64,000 nt of DNA from Romboutsia sedimentorum (GTDB taxonomy: Bacteria > Bacillota > Clostridia > Peptostreptococcales > Peptostreptococcaceae): positions 62,001-126,000 of the forward strand of contig NZ_JASKYM010000004.1 of NCBI RefSeq assembly GCF_030131845.1, read 5' to 3'. The translations under genes were made by a program, and so were the position numbers. Positions within the stretch are counted from its first letter, which is position 1. Each line of letters starts with the position of its first letter. Below, piece after piece: positions 51,721-61,392 of this stretch. Under the pieces are notes generated by a model. That model made no database searches. It was given only the letters and a program-made list of their open reading frames with translations, and was not told the DNA's origin.

Positions 51721-52794
51721 TTATAATTCATTAATATTTATTTTATTAGATCCAAATATTCTTGCAGCATCCATAAGTGCTATTATTTTTTGAGGGTCTG
51801 TTCCTATAGGAATATCACAACCCGTACTTAATATAAATCCTTTTTCACTATCATGACCCTTAATTATACATTCTTTAGCTTTTGTATATATATCTTCTAT
51901 GCTACCTCTCATAACGGTTTCAACAGGGTCTACATTTCCTATTAAACATACTTTATCTCCATAAGCTTCTTTTAACTCACCTATATCGTCTACATTATCT
52001 AAACTTAAATTAGATATTCCTATATCAACCATATGGCCCCATATCTTTTTAGTTTTTCCACATATATGAAGAGTTGAACCTCCTCCAGTTCTCTCTACAA
52101 TCCTATCCATACATCTTTTTAGATATGGTTTTGCAAATTCTTCAAAGTTTTTTGAACTAATCATAGTACAAGACGCATTTGGCTCTGCAAGTCCCGGAGA
52201 TAATCCAATATCACAAGCTGCATCAATATAATTTAAAACACTTTGAGTCGAAATTTCTAAAAGTTCATGTGCCATTTCTTTATTTTTAGTTAAATCCCTT
52301 AAAAACTTATCTGTTCCTCTTAAAAAAGATGCTAATGTAAAAGGCCCTCCTACAGAAGTTCCTACTCCTACCTCATTGCTTAATTTATCATTAGTTATTT
52401 TAAGTGCTTCTAAAAAATAATGTATTCTTCCATCTTTATATACATCTACTGGTTTTAATTTTCCTATTTCACTATAATCACTTATAGCAGGTTTACTAAT
52501 ATATGGCGTATTGTTTTCTGTAAATACAACTCCACTTCCCATTGCCTCTGGTATACCTTGAAGTCCTGGTCCAAATCCAATACTGTCAGGGCGAAAAGTC
52601 TCAAAACTTTTAACCGCTACATCTACAAGCACATCTACAGAATGATTGTAGTCATATATGGTATGCCCAAATGTCTGAGCAACACTTTCCCCCAAGAAAG
52701 GTGAACATGGTATTCTATCTATTTCTTTTCCCTGCCCGAAAGCCTGCATTCTTTCTTTCGGAGTCATTTGATCTTTATTTATTATATATTTCAT
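51721..52794 (-). CDS. UroD/MtaA-family corrinoid methyltransferase (first of the operon)
   Basis: The 357-residue protein has MTPKERMQAFGQGKEIDRIP at its start, zinc ligands His243 and Cys245 (LHICGKTK) and Cys326 (ILSTGCDIP), and TIM-barrel strands in 'VGVGTSVGGPFTLASFLRG'. It differs strongly from the other two UroD-like proteins of the operon, so it probably does a different job, for instance substrate methyl transfer to the corrinoid. It is the first gene, 12 bases upstream of the corrinoid protein, and its promoter lies in the 220-base gap with the divergent small gene. Confidence 0.85.
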   Translation of the reverse strand: MKYIINKDQMTPKERMQAFGQGKEIDRIPCSPFLGESVAQTFGHTIYDYNHSVDVLVDVAVKSFETFRPDSIGFGPGLQGIPEAMGSGVVFTENNTPYISKPAISDYSEIGKLKPVDVYKDGRIHYFLEALKITNDKLSNEVGVGTSVGGPFTLASFLRGTDKFLRDLTKNKEMAHELLEISTQSVLNYIDAACDIGLSPGLAEPNASCTMISSKNFEEFAKPYLKRCMDRIVERTGGGSTLHICGKTKKIWGHMVDIGISNLSLDNVDDIGELKEAYGDKVCLIGNVDPVETVMRGSIEDIYTKAKECIIKGHDSEKGFILSTGCDIPIGTDPQKIIALMDAARIFGSNKININEL

Positions 52795-52858
52795 AATTCG
52801 CTCCCTTATATATATGTAAATTTATCCATTCACAAAATACTTTACATTATTAGAAATT

Positions 52859-52889
52859 ATTATACAAATCGATATATTCTATTTGACAA
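52859..52889 (-). promoter_or_regulatory. Candidate promoter of the methyltransferase operon
   Basis: On the minus strand TTGTCA (52884-52889) and TATAAT (52859-52864) are 19 bases apart (17 to an offset TGTATA). It is an acceptable but not ideal promoter, about 65 bases before the first start codon. No riboswitch is seen. Confidence 0.45.
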
Positions 52890-53015
52890 CAGACTTGTAT
52901 ATGTTTTATATATACGTTTTTTTATGCTATATAATTAACATATTATATACATAATGAATACTATATAAACAGGGAAGTATATATTTCCCTAAAATCATAT
53001 GCGTAGGTGATTATA

Positions 53016-53555
53016 ATGTCATATCCAGACAATAAATTGGAAAAAGAAGTATCAATTCCTTATCCGCTATATCAATCAGAAAAAGGTAACTATTTTATTG
53101 GTCAAACACCAACATTAACTGCTCAAGACAAGCAGGCTTTAGTTTCATTAATAAATCCGATTACTTCAAATATAAATATTTATGTAAATGCTATAACCGT
53201 AACAAATATTGGGCAATCTAGCTTCTCTGCTCAATTTTATCTTAAATCTACTTTAACGGGAGGAACAGTTAGTAATTTTGTTAGTTCTACTAACACAGCT
53301 ATTGCTCCTGAACCAATTCCTAAAGGACAAATTCAATATCTATCTACAACTACTCAGCCTCCAAATGGTGGAGTTGCTATATTTAGTAGAATAGTTTCCC
53401 CAGATTCAACTTTAGTAATTGACGGTGGTCAAATCATCCTTGGTCCTGGACAATCTCTTGCAGTTTTTCTTGGAGGATTTTTGCCAGTTGAACCTAATAG
53501 TGCAATAGTTGCCTTTGGTTGGTGGGAAGAAAGAATTCATAACTGCCACTGCTAA
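53016..53555 (+). CDS. Uncharacterised beta-rich small protein (possibly DUF6143-like)
   Basis: I do not recognise it with certainty. The 179-residue product begins MSYPDNKLEKEVSIPYPLYQ, contains YFIGQTPTLTAQDKQALVSL and 'NINIYVNAITVTNIGQSSFS', and ends with a Gly-rich body and IHNCHC. No signal peptide or membrane helix is seen. A DUF6143-type assignment is a memory-based guess. Its divergence from the methyltransferase operon and the independent terminator make it a separate unit. A hairpin (GGGAAGTATATATTTCCC, 52971-52988) lies just before its ribosome binding site (TAGGTGA) and could hide or expose it. ATG 53016 was chosen over the GTG at 53007. Confidence 0.65.
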   Translation: MSYPDNKLEKEVSIPYPLYQSEKGNYFIGQTPTLTAQDKQALVSLINPITSNINIYVNAITVTNIGQSSFSAQFYLKSTLTGGTVSNFVSSTNTAIAPEPIPKGQIQYLSTTTQPPNGGVAIFSRIVSPDSTLVIDGGQIILGPGQSLAVFLGGFLPVEPNSAIVAFGWWEERIHNCHC

Positions 53556-53573
53556 GATAATTTATTGTAAACA

Positions 53574-53606
53574 AAAACACATTGATAGTTTTATCAATGT
53601 GTTTTC
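53574..53606 (+). terminator. Intrinsic terminator between the small gene and the oxidoreductase operon
   Basis: AAACACATTGATA and TATCAATGTGTTT pair as a nearly uninterrupted hairpin with TTTT/AAAA flanks; it probably works in both directions. Confidence 0.85.
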
Positions 53607-53629
53607 TTTGATTTATTTAATATTAATTT

Positions 53630-54661
53630 CTAATTTTTTGCAGACTTAAATATATCTTCAATTACTTTCATCAACTTATAGACTTCTTCATTTTTTACTA
53701 TAGGGTCTACCCCTTCTCTAACTACTCTTGCAAAGTTTGTATAAAAAGGTTCATACTCACATGATGGATTAGGTAATTTTAGCTTTGTCGTGCTTTCTTC
53801 TGATGGAGGTGCCATAGTTTTGGTAAATCCTTCGCCAGCTTTGATTGGTTTTAATTCAATTTTTTCGTCTAACTTATTTTGAACTATAAGCTCACCACTC
53901 AAATCCCAATCATAAATTGCACCACTCCCATTTAAACCTTTAACATACCATCTTGGTAGTTTTATAAAATTAGATGTTCCAACTTCAAGTACTGCCCTTA
54001 CTCCATTTTCAAATGTAATATAAGTAACAAATCCATCATCTACTTCATCTCCAAGTACATAACTTAAATCTGAGTATATATTTTTAATTGGTGAATCTAC
54101 CATAAATAGTATTTGATCTAAAATATGAACGCCCCAATCAAGTAACATTCCTCCACCGTGCTTTTTAATATGTCTCCAGTCTCCTGGTATACCATTTGCT
54201 CCATGTACCCTTGATTCTATCTGGAATAAATCACCTATTTGTTTATTTTTATATAAATCTCTTATTATTAAATAATCAGAGTCCCATCTTCTATTTTGAT
54301 GTACCATAAACACTCTATCATTTTTCTTAGCTACTTCAACTATTTCTAATAAATCATCACTATTTATGGTTACTGGTTTTTCACATATTACATGTTTTTT
54401 ATTATTTAATGCTTTTATTGAAATTTCTTTGTGACTATCATTAGGTGTCGCTACTAATACTGCCTCAATTTCGTTATCATTTAATAATTCTTCATAACTA
54501 TTATATCCTACTAGGTTTTTAGTTTTAGCTAATTCTACTTTACTATTATCTATATCAAATACACCTTTTACAGATACATTTGGATTGTTTTTTATAAGGT
54601 CACTTTCATGATATCCACCCATTCCACCATAACCTACTATACCTATCTTTATCTCTTTCAT
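53630..54661 (-). CDS. Gfo/Idh/MocA-family NAD(P)-dependent sugar oxidoreductase (second copy)
   Basis: The 343-residue product has the Rossmann motif GYGGMGGYHESDL and the EKP motif (ICEKPVTIN), with the substrate-binding domain after about residue 125. Such enzymes oxidise or reduce a hydroxyl of a sugar or inositol, usually at C3 or C1. I chose ATG 54661 (AAGGAGG 8 bases before). A longer in-frame start at 54691 would overlap the isomerase gene. It is the last gene of a three-gene operon; the first gene of the operon is a paralog, so the pathway probably has two redox steps or two substrates. Confidence 0.85.
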   Translation of the reverse strand: MKEIKIGIVGYGGMGGYHESDLIKNNPNVSVKGVFDIDNSKVELAKTKNLVGYNSYEELLNDNEIEAVLVATPNDSHKEISIKALNNKKHVICEKPVTINSDDLLEIVEVAKKNDRVFMVHQNRRWDSDYLIIRDLYKNKQIGDLFQIESRVHGANGIPGDWRHIKKHGGGMLLDWGVHILDQILFMVDSPIKNIYSDLSYVLGDEVDDGFVTYITFENGVRAVLEVGTSNFIKLPRWYVKGLNGSGAIYDWDLSGELIVQNKLDEKIELKPIKAGEGFTKTMAPPSEESTTKLKLPNPSCEYEPFYTNFARVVREGVDPIVKNEEVYKLMKVIEDIFKSAKN

Positions 54662-54674
54662 GTTTTTATCCTCC

Positions 54675-55643
54675 TTATACCCACCATGCATCTGAAGGCT
54701 GGTCTTTTATAAGTATTGATTTAAGATTTGTAACAGCTCTATTAAATCCTTCATCTATAGACATAATAGGATCCTCATGTTCAATACTAATTGCATGGTC
54801 GTATCCATAAGTTTGAAGTGCGCTTATTATATCACTCCACTCTTTAATACTATGACCACAACCTACTGATCTAAATGTCCATGCACGGCTTTGAACTTCA
54901 CCATATGGTTGCATATCTGTTACTCCATACATGTTGATATTATCTTGGTCCATATAAGTATCCTTAGCATGGAAATGATATATTGCCCCTGCTTTTCCTA
55001 GTATCTTTATAGCACCTACTGGATCTATTCCTTGCCACCATAGATGACTTGGGTCTAAGTTTACTCCTATTGCATCACAAGTTTCTTCTCTAAGCTTAAG
55101 TGCTGTATATGGAGTATGACATAAGAATCCTCCGTGTAATTCTAAAGCTATCTTTATTCCGTGCTCTTTTGCAATATTACCTATTTCTTTCCAATATGGA
55201 ATTAATCTATTTTCCCATTGCCAAGTTTTTATATCGCTGTATTCATTTGGCCAAGGAGTTACAGGCCAGTTTGGTTTAGTAGCATTTTCTCCTTCTCCAG
55301 CAGTTCCAGAGAATGTATTTATTACTCCTACATTCATTAAAGATGCAAGTTTTATAGTTTTTCTAATTAATTCATCTCCTAATTTTGCTTCCTCTGTATT
55401 TGGAGATATTGGATTGCAGTGACAACTAAATGCACTTATTACAAGATTTTTATCTTCTAATTTTTTTAAATATACTTTTCTTGCTTCTTCACTTTCTAAC
55501 AATTCATCTATATTACAGTGATTATTTCCTGGGTAACCACCTGTTCCTATTTCTACTGCATCTAAGCCTGCCTTTGATACTTTTTCTATCATTTCATCAA
55601 ATGATAAGTTCGCAAATAATGGTGTAAATACTCCTAGCTTCAT
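54675..55643 (-). CDS. Xylose-isomerase-like TIM barrel sugar isomerase/epimerase
   Basis: The 322-residue protein has the SPI/E fold: LGVFTPLFANLSFDEMIEKV, then metal-ligand regions ALELHGGF, NLDPSHLWW, YHFHAKDT and SIEHEDP. It may be an epimerase, isomerase or dehydratase on a keto-sugar. In C-glycoside and 3-keto-glycoside pathways a similar protein acts together with a Gfo/Idh/MocA oxidase; this match is by family only. It sits between the two oxidoreductases (38 and 13 base gaps). Confidence 0.85.
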   Translation of the reverse strand: MKLGVFTPLFANLSFDEMIEKVSKAGLDAVEIGTGGYPGNNHCNIDELLESEEARKVYLKKLEDKNLVISAFSCHCNPISPNTEEAKLGDELIRKTIKLASLMNVGVINTFSGTAGEGENATKPNWPVTPWPNEYSDIKTWQWENRLIPYWKEIGNIAKEHGIKIALELHGGFLCHTPYTALKLREETCDAIGVNLDPSHLWWQGIDPVGAIKILGKAGAIYHFHAKDTYMDQDNINMYGVTDMQPYGEVQSRAWTFRSVGCGHSIKEWSDIISALQTYGYDHAISIEHEDPIMSIDEGFNRAVTNLKSILIKDQPSDAWWV

Positions 55644-55681
55644 TTTTATTCCCCCTATAACTTTTTTAATTTTTTATATTA

Positions 55682-56773
55682 TTAAGCATTAATTTTTTCT
55701 TTTAAAAATACTGGTTCTCCATTTTTAGATGATTCATATATAGCTTCTAATATTTCAGTAACTACTAAAGCTTGTTCTGGCTTAACCACAGGTTCTGTAT
55801 CATTTAATATACAATTAATCCAGCTTTGAGCTTCATTATATGCTGGGTCATCACTTTCACCATCATAAAAATCAACTCCACCACCATCTAACTGAATTTT
55901 CTTATCGTATAAAACTCCTCTTTCTTCTCCATTTATACGAAGCCCATCTTCCATATCAGCTCCACCTTTGCTTCCACAAAGACTTGTTTTTGCTTCTCCT
56001 GTATTAAGTGTATTTAAGGCCCAACTAGACTCAAGTATTATACTTGCTCCGTTTTCCATTGTAATAAATCCAAATGCTGAATCCTCAACTCTAAACTTAT
56101 CAGTATCCCAAGGTCCCCAAGCATTAGCAGCGTTTTTTGTTTTTGATAATTTGTGATATGTGTTTCCTACAACATATTTTGGTTTGTAGTTATCCATCAT
56201 CCATAAAGTTAAATCTAGTGCATGAGTTCCTATATCGATTAATGGTCCTCCACCTTGAGCTTTTTCATCTAAAAATACTCCCCAAGTAGGAACTGCTCTT
56301 CTTCTTATTGCTTTGGCTTTACCAAGATATATTTCTCCTAAATCTCCATCTTGGCAAGCTTCATATAAAAACTTAGAATCATTTCTAAATCTGTTTTGAT
56401 ATCCTATTGTAAGTTTCTTTCCAGTTGCCTTTGATGCTTCAAGCATAGCACGACCTTCTTTAGAGTTTATCGCCATTGGCTTTTCACACATAACATGCTT
56501 ATCAGCTTTCATAGATGCTATTGATATTTCTGCATGTGAACTATTTGGAGTACAAACATGTACTACATCTATATCCTTATCTTTTAAAAGTTCTCTATAA
56601 TCAGTATAAACTTTTGAATTTTCATCCCCAAATTCACTTTTAGCTTTAACTGCTCTTTCCTCTATTAAGTCACAAAATGCAACTATTTTGATTTCCTCTA
56701 CCTTTTTAAGCGCAGGCATATGCTTCCCATTTGCTATACCACCACAACCTATTATCCCTATTTTCAGTTTCAT
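55682..56773 (-). CDS. Gfo/Idh/MocA-family NAD(P)-dependent sugar oxidoreductase (first copy)
   Basis: The 363-residue product has GCGGIANGKHMPALKK (Rossmann) and MCEKPMAIN (EKP), a C-terminal beta-sheet domain with EAQSWINCILNDTEPVVKPE, and 'GGGPLIDIGTHALDLTLWMM' in the substrate region (Asp-His catalytic pair). It is the first gene of the sugar operon and is read away from the AraC gene. AAGGAGG lies just before the ATG. No transporter or kinase is in the operon, so the sugar must enter by a system elsewhere. Confidence 0.87.
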   Translation of the reverse strand: MKLKIGIIGCGGIANGKHMPALKKVEEIKIVAFCDLIEERAVKAKSEFGDENSKVYTDYRELLKDKDIDVVHVCTPNSSHAEISIASMKADKHVMCEKPMAINSKEGRAMLEASKATGKKLTIGYQNRFRNDSKFLYEACQDGDLGEIYLGKAKAIRRRAVPTWGVFLDEKAQGGGPLIDIGTHALDLTLWMMDNYKPKYVVGNTYHKLSKTKNAANAWGPWDTDKFRVEDSAFGFITMENGASIILESSWALNTLNTGEAKTSLCGSKGGADMEDGLRINGEERGVLYDKKIQLDGGGVDFYDGESDDPAYNEAQSWINCILNDTEPVVKPEQALVVTEILEAIYESSKNGEPVFLKEKINA

Positions 56774-56958
56774 ATTTACCTCCTTATATTTTACACTTTA
56801 TATTATAAATTTTAGTATTTAACTCAACTCTACGTACATCTTAAATTTGCTAAGCTATACGTTTTCATCTATACTTAAATTATATTATTTAAGTTTAATT
56901 ATTTCTTGCACTATTTTGAGAAGTAATAACACAATTTTGACATTTAAGGAGTTTTGTA

Positions 56959-57852
56959 ATGTTAGATTTAAAAGAACTAAAAGAATTTGCTAAACACGGA
57001 AACTCTTTGTTTCCATTAGAGATTTATGATTGTTGGTTTGAAGTGGATGGATTGTTAGTTCCTTATCATTGGCATAATGAGATAGAAATAATATATGTTG
57101 AAAAAGGTAAAATAGGGGTTACTATCAACTCAGAGTCTAAAATAGTAAATGAAGGTGAAATGATTTTTATAAATAGCGAGGATTTGCATCAAATTAATAG
57201 TATAGGTGATAATTACTCTAGATATTATGCATTAGTTTTTTCTCCTGACTTATTAAGTTTTAAATCAAGTGATCACTGTGAAATTGCTTGTATTAGACCT
57301 TTAATAAATAAAACTCTAAAACTCCCACAAAGTATTGATAGTGATAAAGATTATAGTATTAAAGTTTTAGATTTATTTAAGGAGATATTAGAAGAATATA
57401 AATTCCAACAACCTGGGTGGTATCTAGATGTTAAATCTTGTATGTATAAATTGTTTTCAATATTTACAAGAGAGAATGTTTTTATAGAACTTAGTAGTGA
57501 TATAAGCCATGTAAGTTATAAAGAAGACCAAATAAAAAAGGCTCTTGAGTATATTCACAATAATTTCAATGAAAAGATATACATAGATGATATCGCTAGT
57601 GCTTTAGGTATTAATACTCAATATTTTTGTCGTTTTTTTAAAAGTATAATTGGTAAGACTCCAATTGAATATATCAATCGTTATAGGATTAATGCTGCTA
57701 GTGAATTTTTACAGCATGAGGATATATCTATAATAGATGTGTGCTTTAGAGTTGGTTTTGAAAATCAAAGTTACTTTATTAAGCTTTTTAAAAAATACAA
57801 TAACATGACACCTCTTGAATATAAAAAGATATTTTTAAATTCTAATTATTAA
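56959..57852 (+). CDS. AraC-family transcriptional regulator
   Basis: The 297-residue protein has an N-terminal cupin sensor (VPYHWHNEIEIIYVEKGKIG, then INSEDLHQIN) and a C-terminal double helix-turn-helix (KALEYIHNNFNEKIYIDDIA, 'ALGINTQYFCRFFKSIIGKT', 'VCFRVGFENQSYFIKLFKKY'). It is divergent from the sugar oxidoreductase operon with a 185-base shared control region. It probably activates that operon in response to a sugar bound by the cupin. AAGGAG precedes the ATG. Confidence 0.9.
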   Translation: MLDLKELKEFAKHGNSLFPLEIYDCWFEVDGLLVPYHWHNEIEIIYVEKGKIGVTINSESKIVNEGEMIFINSEDLHQINSIGDNYSRYYALVFSPDLLSFKSSDHCEIACIRPLINKTLKLPQSIDSDKDYSIKVLDLFKEILEEYKFQQPGWYLDVKSCMYKLFSIFTRENVFIELSSDISHVSYKEDQIKKALEYIHNNFNEKIYIDDIASALGINTQYFCRFFKSIIGKTPIEYINRYRINAASEFLQHEDISIIDVCFRVGFENQSYFIKLFKKYNNMTPLEYKKIFLNSNY

Positions 57853-57859
57853 TAAAAAT

Positions 57860-57890
57860 GAGGAACTTATATTTTTATAAGTTCCTCTTT
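57860..57890 (+). terminator. Intrinsic terminator after the AraC gene
   Basis: GAGGAACTTATA/TATAAGTTCCTC with a TTTT loop, then TTTATATT. Confidence 0.9.
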
Positions 57891-57997
57891 ATATTAATAT
57901 ATATCATTAATAGGGAGTATAGATATATTTGTATAAAAACAAATTTAGCTATACTATTTTTAGTATTTAAACTTGATAAATTTACTTTGTACTTTTA

Positions 57998-59356
57998 TTA
58001 AAATACATGCTCTCCATTATTAGTAAGTATATTTGTTTGTTTTTTTATGTCGTTTAACATCTTAATAATGTGTATTGATATATTTTTTGCTTTATTTGTA
58101 TTATTTAAAGCTTCAGTTTTATTTCCAGATTTAATTTTATCAATTACTACATGCCCCACTTTATGTAATTCTAAATGTATAGAATCTATATTATCCCATA
58201 TATCTTTAATAGCTTTATGGTTTGGTTGTACTGATTCATAAAAATGTCCAAATCCACATTTGTGACCGTCAGTTTGTAGAGGTTGTATATTCATTTGCTC
58301 TGCCATAGTTTCAAGAGTATTAACCCACTTTGTATGAGCTGAAATTGCATTATCCATTACACTTACAAAAGTATTGTTATCCATTTTGAAATTCTCATCA
58401 TAGAAAATCAGGTTACTTAATTTTGCTAAATTTGAAACATTGTCTTCAATACTAGATATAGACTCTCCCATATTACCAATTTCTATTGCTTGATTATGTA
58501 CTTCTTTTGATATAGCTTTGATAGTATTAGCGTCATTAGTCAATATATTAGTTTCCTCACTAATATATTCAATAAGGGCACTTACCCCCTGTGATGTAGC
58601 TGCTATATGTATAACGCTACTTGAAACTACTTCTATGCTTTCTTCACTTTCTTTAATAGATGTAGAGATATCACTAATAGAATCATTCATATTAAATACA
58701 GCAGTTTTAGTCTGAGATATACTATCCTTACTCTTAGCTGAAGCCTCTTCAATATCATTCATCAAATTATCTATAAAAGTAAGTTGTTGTTGAGTAACAT
58801 CAGCAAGCTTTCTAACTTCCCCAGCTACAACAGCAAATGACTTTCCATGCTCCCCAGCTCTTGCAGCCTCTATACTTGCATTTAATGCTAAAATATTTGT
58901 TTGTTTAGCTATTTCATTAATCCCATCTATAGTGCTTTTCATATTTGCTATAAGCTCTAACAAGTTATTTATATCATCTTCCATTGATAAAGACTGATTT
59001 AGCATATCACCTTTTAAAGAATTAACTTTATCTAAAGATTTATTGTTTTCTTTATTTAAAGTTAATAATGAGTTAGCTTGAATAGATATTTCTTCTATAG
59101 AAGAAACATGTTCTATTATGTTATTTGATATTTCATTCATATTTTCATTTACACTATGTATTACATCAGTAATGTTGTCTGTATGTTTTTTTAGATTCTC
59201 AGATTCAGACAATAGTGCACTTGACTGATATTTCATTTTAACGTAAAATTCACTAATACTAATAGCTACATCAATAACACCTTTTACCATAGCTTTTATA
59301 GGTATGGCTATTTTATCAAACGTTTGCTCAATCTTTTTAGTTTTTTTCTTAAACAT
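57998..59356 (-). CDS. Soluble methyl-accepting chemotaxis protein with CZB zinc domain
   Basis: The 452-residue protein has no membrane helix or periplasmic sensor. A long helical signalling domain has its hairpin tip at about residues 149-185 ([34 protein letters not shown]). The last ~120 residues are a CZB domain, with likely zinc ligands His341, Cys367 (HKCGFG) and His394/His398 ([11 protein letters not shown]). CZB domains bind zinc and sense hypochlorite or zinc level in other bacteria. Here the receptor would act in the cytoplasm. No che genes are nearby, so it probably joins arrays encoded elsewhere. Confidence 0.88.
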   Translation of the reverse strand: MFKKKTKKIEQTFDKIAIPIKAMVKGVIDVAISISEFYVKMKYQSSALLSESENLKKHTDNITDVIHSVNENMNEISNNIIEHVSSIEEISIQANSLLTLNKENNKSLDKVNSLKGDMLNQSLSMEDDINNLLELIANMKSTIDGINEIAKQTNILALNASIEAARAGEHGKSFAVVAGEVRKLADVTQQQLTFIDNLMNDIEEASAKSKDSISQTKTAVFNMNDSISDISTSIKESEESIEVVSSSVIHIAATSQGVSALIEYISEETNILTNDANTIKAISKEVHNQAIEIGNMGESISSIEDNVSNLAKLSNLIFYDENFKMDNNTFVSVMDNAISAHTKWVNTLETMAEQMNIQPLQTDGHKCGFGHFYESVQPNHKAIKDIWDNIDSIHLELHKVGHVVIDKIKSGNKTEALNNTNKAKNISIHIIKMLNDIKKQTNILTNNGEHVF

Positions 59357-59630
59357 TTTTATCCCCCTAAAATTTATATTAAATATATAAAATCATCTTA
59401 AAATTAGCATTTTCACTAACATATTATAATTTATACATCCATTTTATATTTATCGACAATATCTTATATTAACTTAATACCCATGTTTGTTATATTTAAA
59501 ACTATATATCTAAAAACCTAGCTATATAAACGTATAAATATAGCTTATTTAAAATGATAAGTATAGTATGAATTATTACTATTTTCATAATTTCAATATT
59601 GTGGTATATTCATACGAGGAGGAAGTCATC

Positions 59631-60794
59631 ATGTCAAAATTTTATGCAAAATATTTAGCTCTATTTATTGGTTTAGGGGCATACAACACCTTTTTACCAG
59701 TATATTTAGAAAATACCCTAGGGTTTAGTTCATCACAAGTGGGTATGGTGGTATCAATACCATCTATAATCGGTATTATTTTTGTTCCTGTGTGGGGACT
59801 TATAAGTGATTTATTAAAAAAACAAAAATCCGTTCTTTGGATAAATATATTAATATCTCTTTTATTTACAGGGCTTTACGCTGTTACTGAGTCATTTATA
59901 GCAATACTTGTAGTAGCTACATTCCTTGAAATATGTAGGAATTCTATATTACCTTTAACAGATTCTATAACTACTTCATATTGTAGGGAAAACAATAAAA
60001 ACTACGGCGGGATTAGAGTAATTGGCTCTATATCATTTGCTGCGTCTTCATTCTTATGCGGTCAACTTATAAAAATGACTAATAATGATCTTATGTTCTT
60101 CTATGTTTTTATGGTTAGTATGATAGGATGTTTAATAATAACTCCTACGCTAGACACTACAAGTAAAATTGAACATAAAGAAAAGATAAACTTAAAAGAA
60201 GATTTGCCAAAATTATTTAAAAATAAAGCCTATATACTACTTCTACTTTGTGGAATATGTATTGCCTCATTAACAGAAGCTATGATGGCATATCAAGGAA
60301 TACATCTAATGAACCTTGGAGCTGGAGCTGAATTAGTTGGGCTACTTACTGTGTTTATGGTAATTCCAGAACTTTACTTTATGGTAAAGAGTAAGGCTTT
60401 AGTTGAAAAATACGGAATGATTAAAATGATAGGAGTTGCAAGTTGTGCTCTTTTACTTAGATGGATAGTTTATGGATTGACGTCTAATCCATGGATATTT
60501 ATGTTAGTTACATCTATGCATGGTGTTGCTATTTCTATTATGACGATATGCGCCTTTGACTTTATGGGCAAGGTTGTAGATAAGAAGCTTTATACTACGT
60601 CTATGACTGTTTATACATTCTCAATTGGTGTTTCTTATTCACTTATGAAATTATTATATGGAGCAATGATAGATTTATTTGGAATAAATTCTATATTTAT
60701 TTTCTCTATTGCAGTTTCATTATTTAGTTTTGTAGTTTTGAAATGGATAAGTAACTTAGATGTTGTTAAAATGAATACCATTAATATAATGTAG
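59631..60794 (+). CDS. MFS transporter (MFS_1-like, 12 helices)
   Basis: The 387-residue protein has about 12 membrane helices, the GLGAYNTFLPVYLENTLGFS start and the PVWGLISDLLKKQKS loop (motif A region) of MFS_1/LacY-like permeases. Substrates of the group include oligosaccharides and nucleosides. I chose ATG 59631 (GAGGAGG 7-9 bases before); the upstream ATG at 59568 gives 21 extra polar residues that do not belong to the family. It is followed 43 bases later by the flavin reductase gene. Confidence 0.85.
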   Translation: MSKFYAKYLALFIGLGAYNTFLPVYLENTLGFSSSQVGMVVSIPSIIGIIFVPVWGLISDLLKKQKSVLWINILISLLFTGLYAVTESFIAILVVATFLEICRNSILPLTDSITTSYCRENNKNYGGIRVIGSISFAASSFLCGQLIKMTNNDLMFFYVFMVSMIGCLIITPTLDTTSKIEHKEKINLKEDLPKLFKNKAYILLLLCGICIASLTEAMMAYQGIHLMNLGAGAELVGLLTVFMVIPELYFMVKSKALVEKYGMIKMIGVASCALLLRWIVYGLTSNPWIFMLVTSMHGVAISIMTICAFDFMGKVVDKKLYTTSMTVYTFSIGVSYSLMKLLYGAMIDLFGINSIFIFSIAVSLFSFVVLKWISNLDVVKMNTINIM

Positions 60795-60837
60795 GCATAA
60801 TATAAACATAATTTAGATTTAAAAAGGAGAAATTAGT

Positions 60838-61344
60838 ATGTATAAAGAAGTAAATTTTACAGAAATTTCAAAAGAACTTTTAGATCAACTTCAAAATGGA
60901 GCATTTTTAACAGTTAAAGCAGGAGATACGGTTAACACAATGACAATTACTTGGGGTTCACTAGGTTTTATATGGTATAAACCAACATTTACTGCAATGG
61001 TTAGATATTCAAGATATACTTATGAGCTTATCGAAAAGGCTGAAGATTTTACTGTGAGCTTGCCTTTAAATGGCCAGCTAAAAAAAGAATTAGATATATG
61101 TGGAACTAAATCAGGCAAAGACGTAGATAAGTTTGCACAATGCAATATAACATTAAAAGAAGGAGAAGTTGTTAAATCTCCTATTATTAATGAGTGTGAT
61201 CTCCATATAGAGTGTAAAATACTTTACAAACAACCAATGGATGAAAATGCAGTATGCCAAGAAATCAAAGATAAGTCATATAGCAATGGGGACTATCATA
61301 CATTGTACTACGCAGAGATAGTAAAAGCATATATAAAATCTTAA
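60838..61344 (+). CDS. Flavin reductase-like FMN-binding protein (flavoredoxin type)
   Basis: The 168-residue protein fits the flavin reductase/split-barrel family (GAFLTVKAGDTVNTMTITWG, RYSRYTYELIEKAEDFTVSL, then LDICGTKSGKDVDKF). It binds FMN and can pass electrons to another protein or reduce a small molecule. AAAGGAGA precedes the ATG. It may be cotranscribed with the MFS transporter and ends at a large hairpin. Confidence 0.87.
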   Translation: MYKEVNFTEISKELLDQLQNGAFLTVKAGDTVNTMTITWGSLGFIWYKPTFTAMVRYSRYTYELIEKAEDFTVSLPLNGQLKKELDICGTKSGKDVDKFAQCNITLKEGEVVKSPIINECDLHIECKILYKQPMDENAVCQEIKDKSYSNGDYHTLYYAEIVKAYIKS

Positions 61345-61392
61345 GTGTTCAATGTGAGTAAATTAAGTGTAATATTTTTTTTAAATAGCATT

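Noticed and set aside
52795-53015. Possible cobalamin riboswitch before the corrinoid operon
   Set aside because: The gap is only 220 bases, AT-rich, and has none of the conserved B12-box sequence (GCCACTG or like) on the minus strand.
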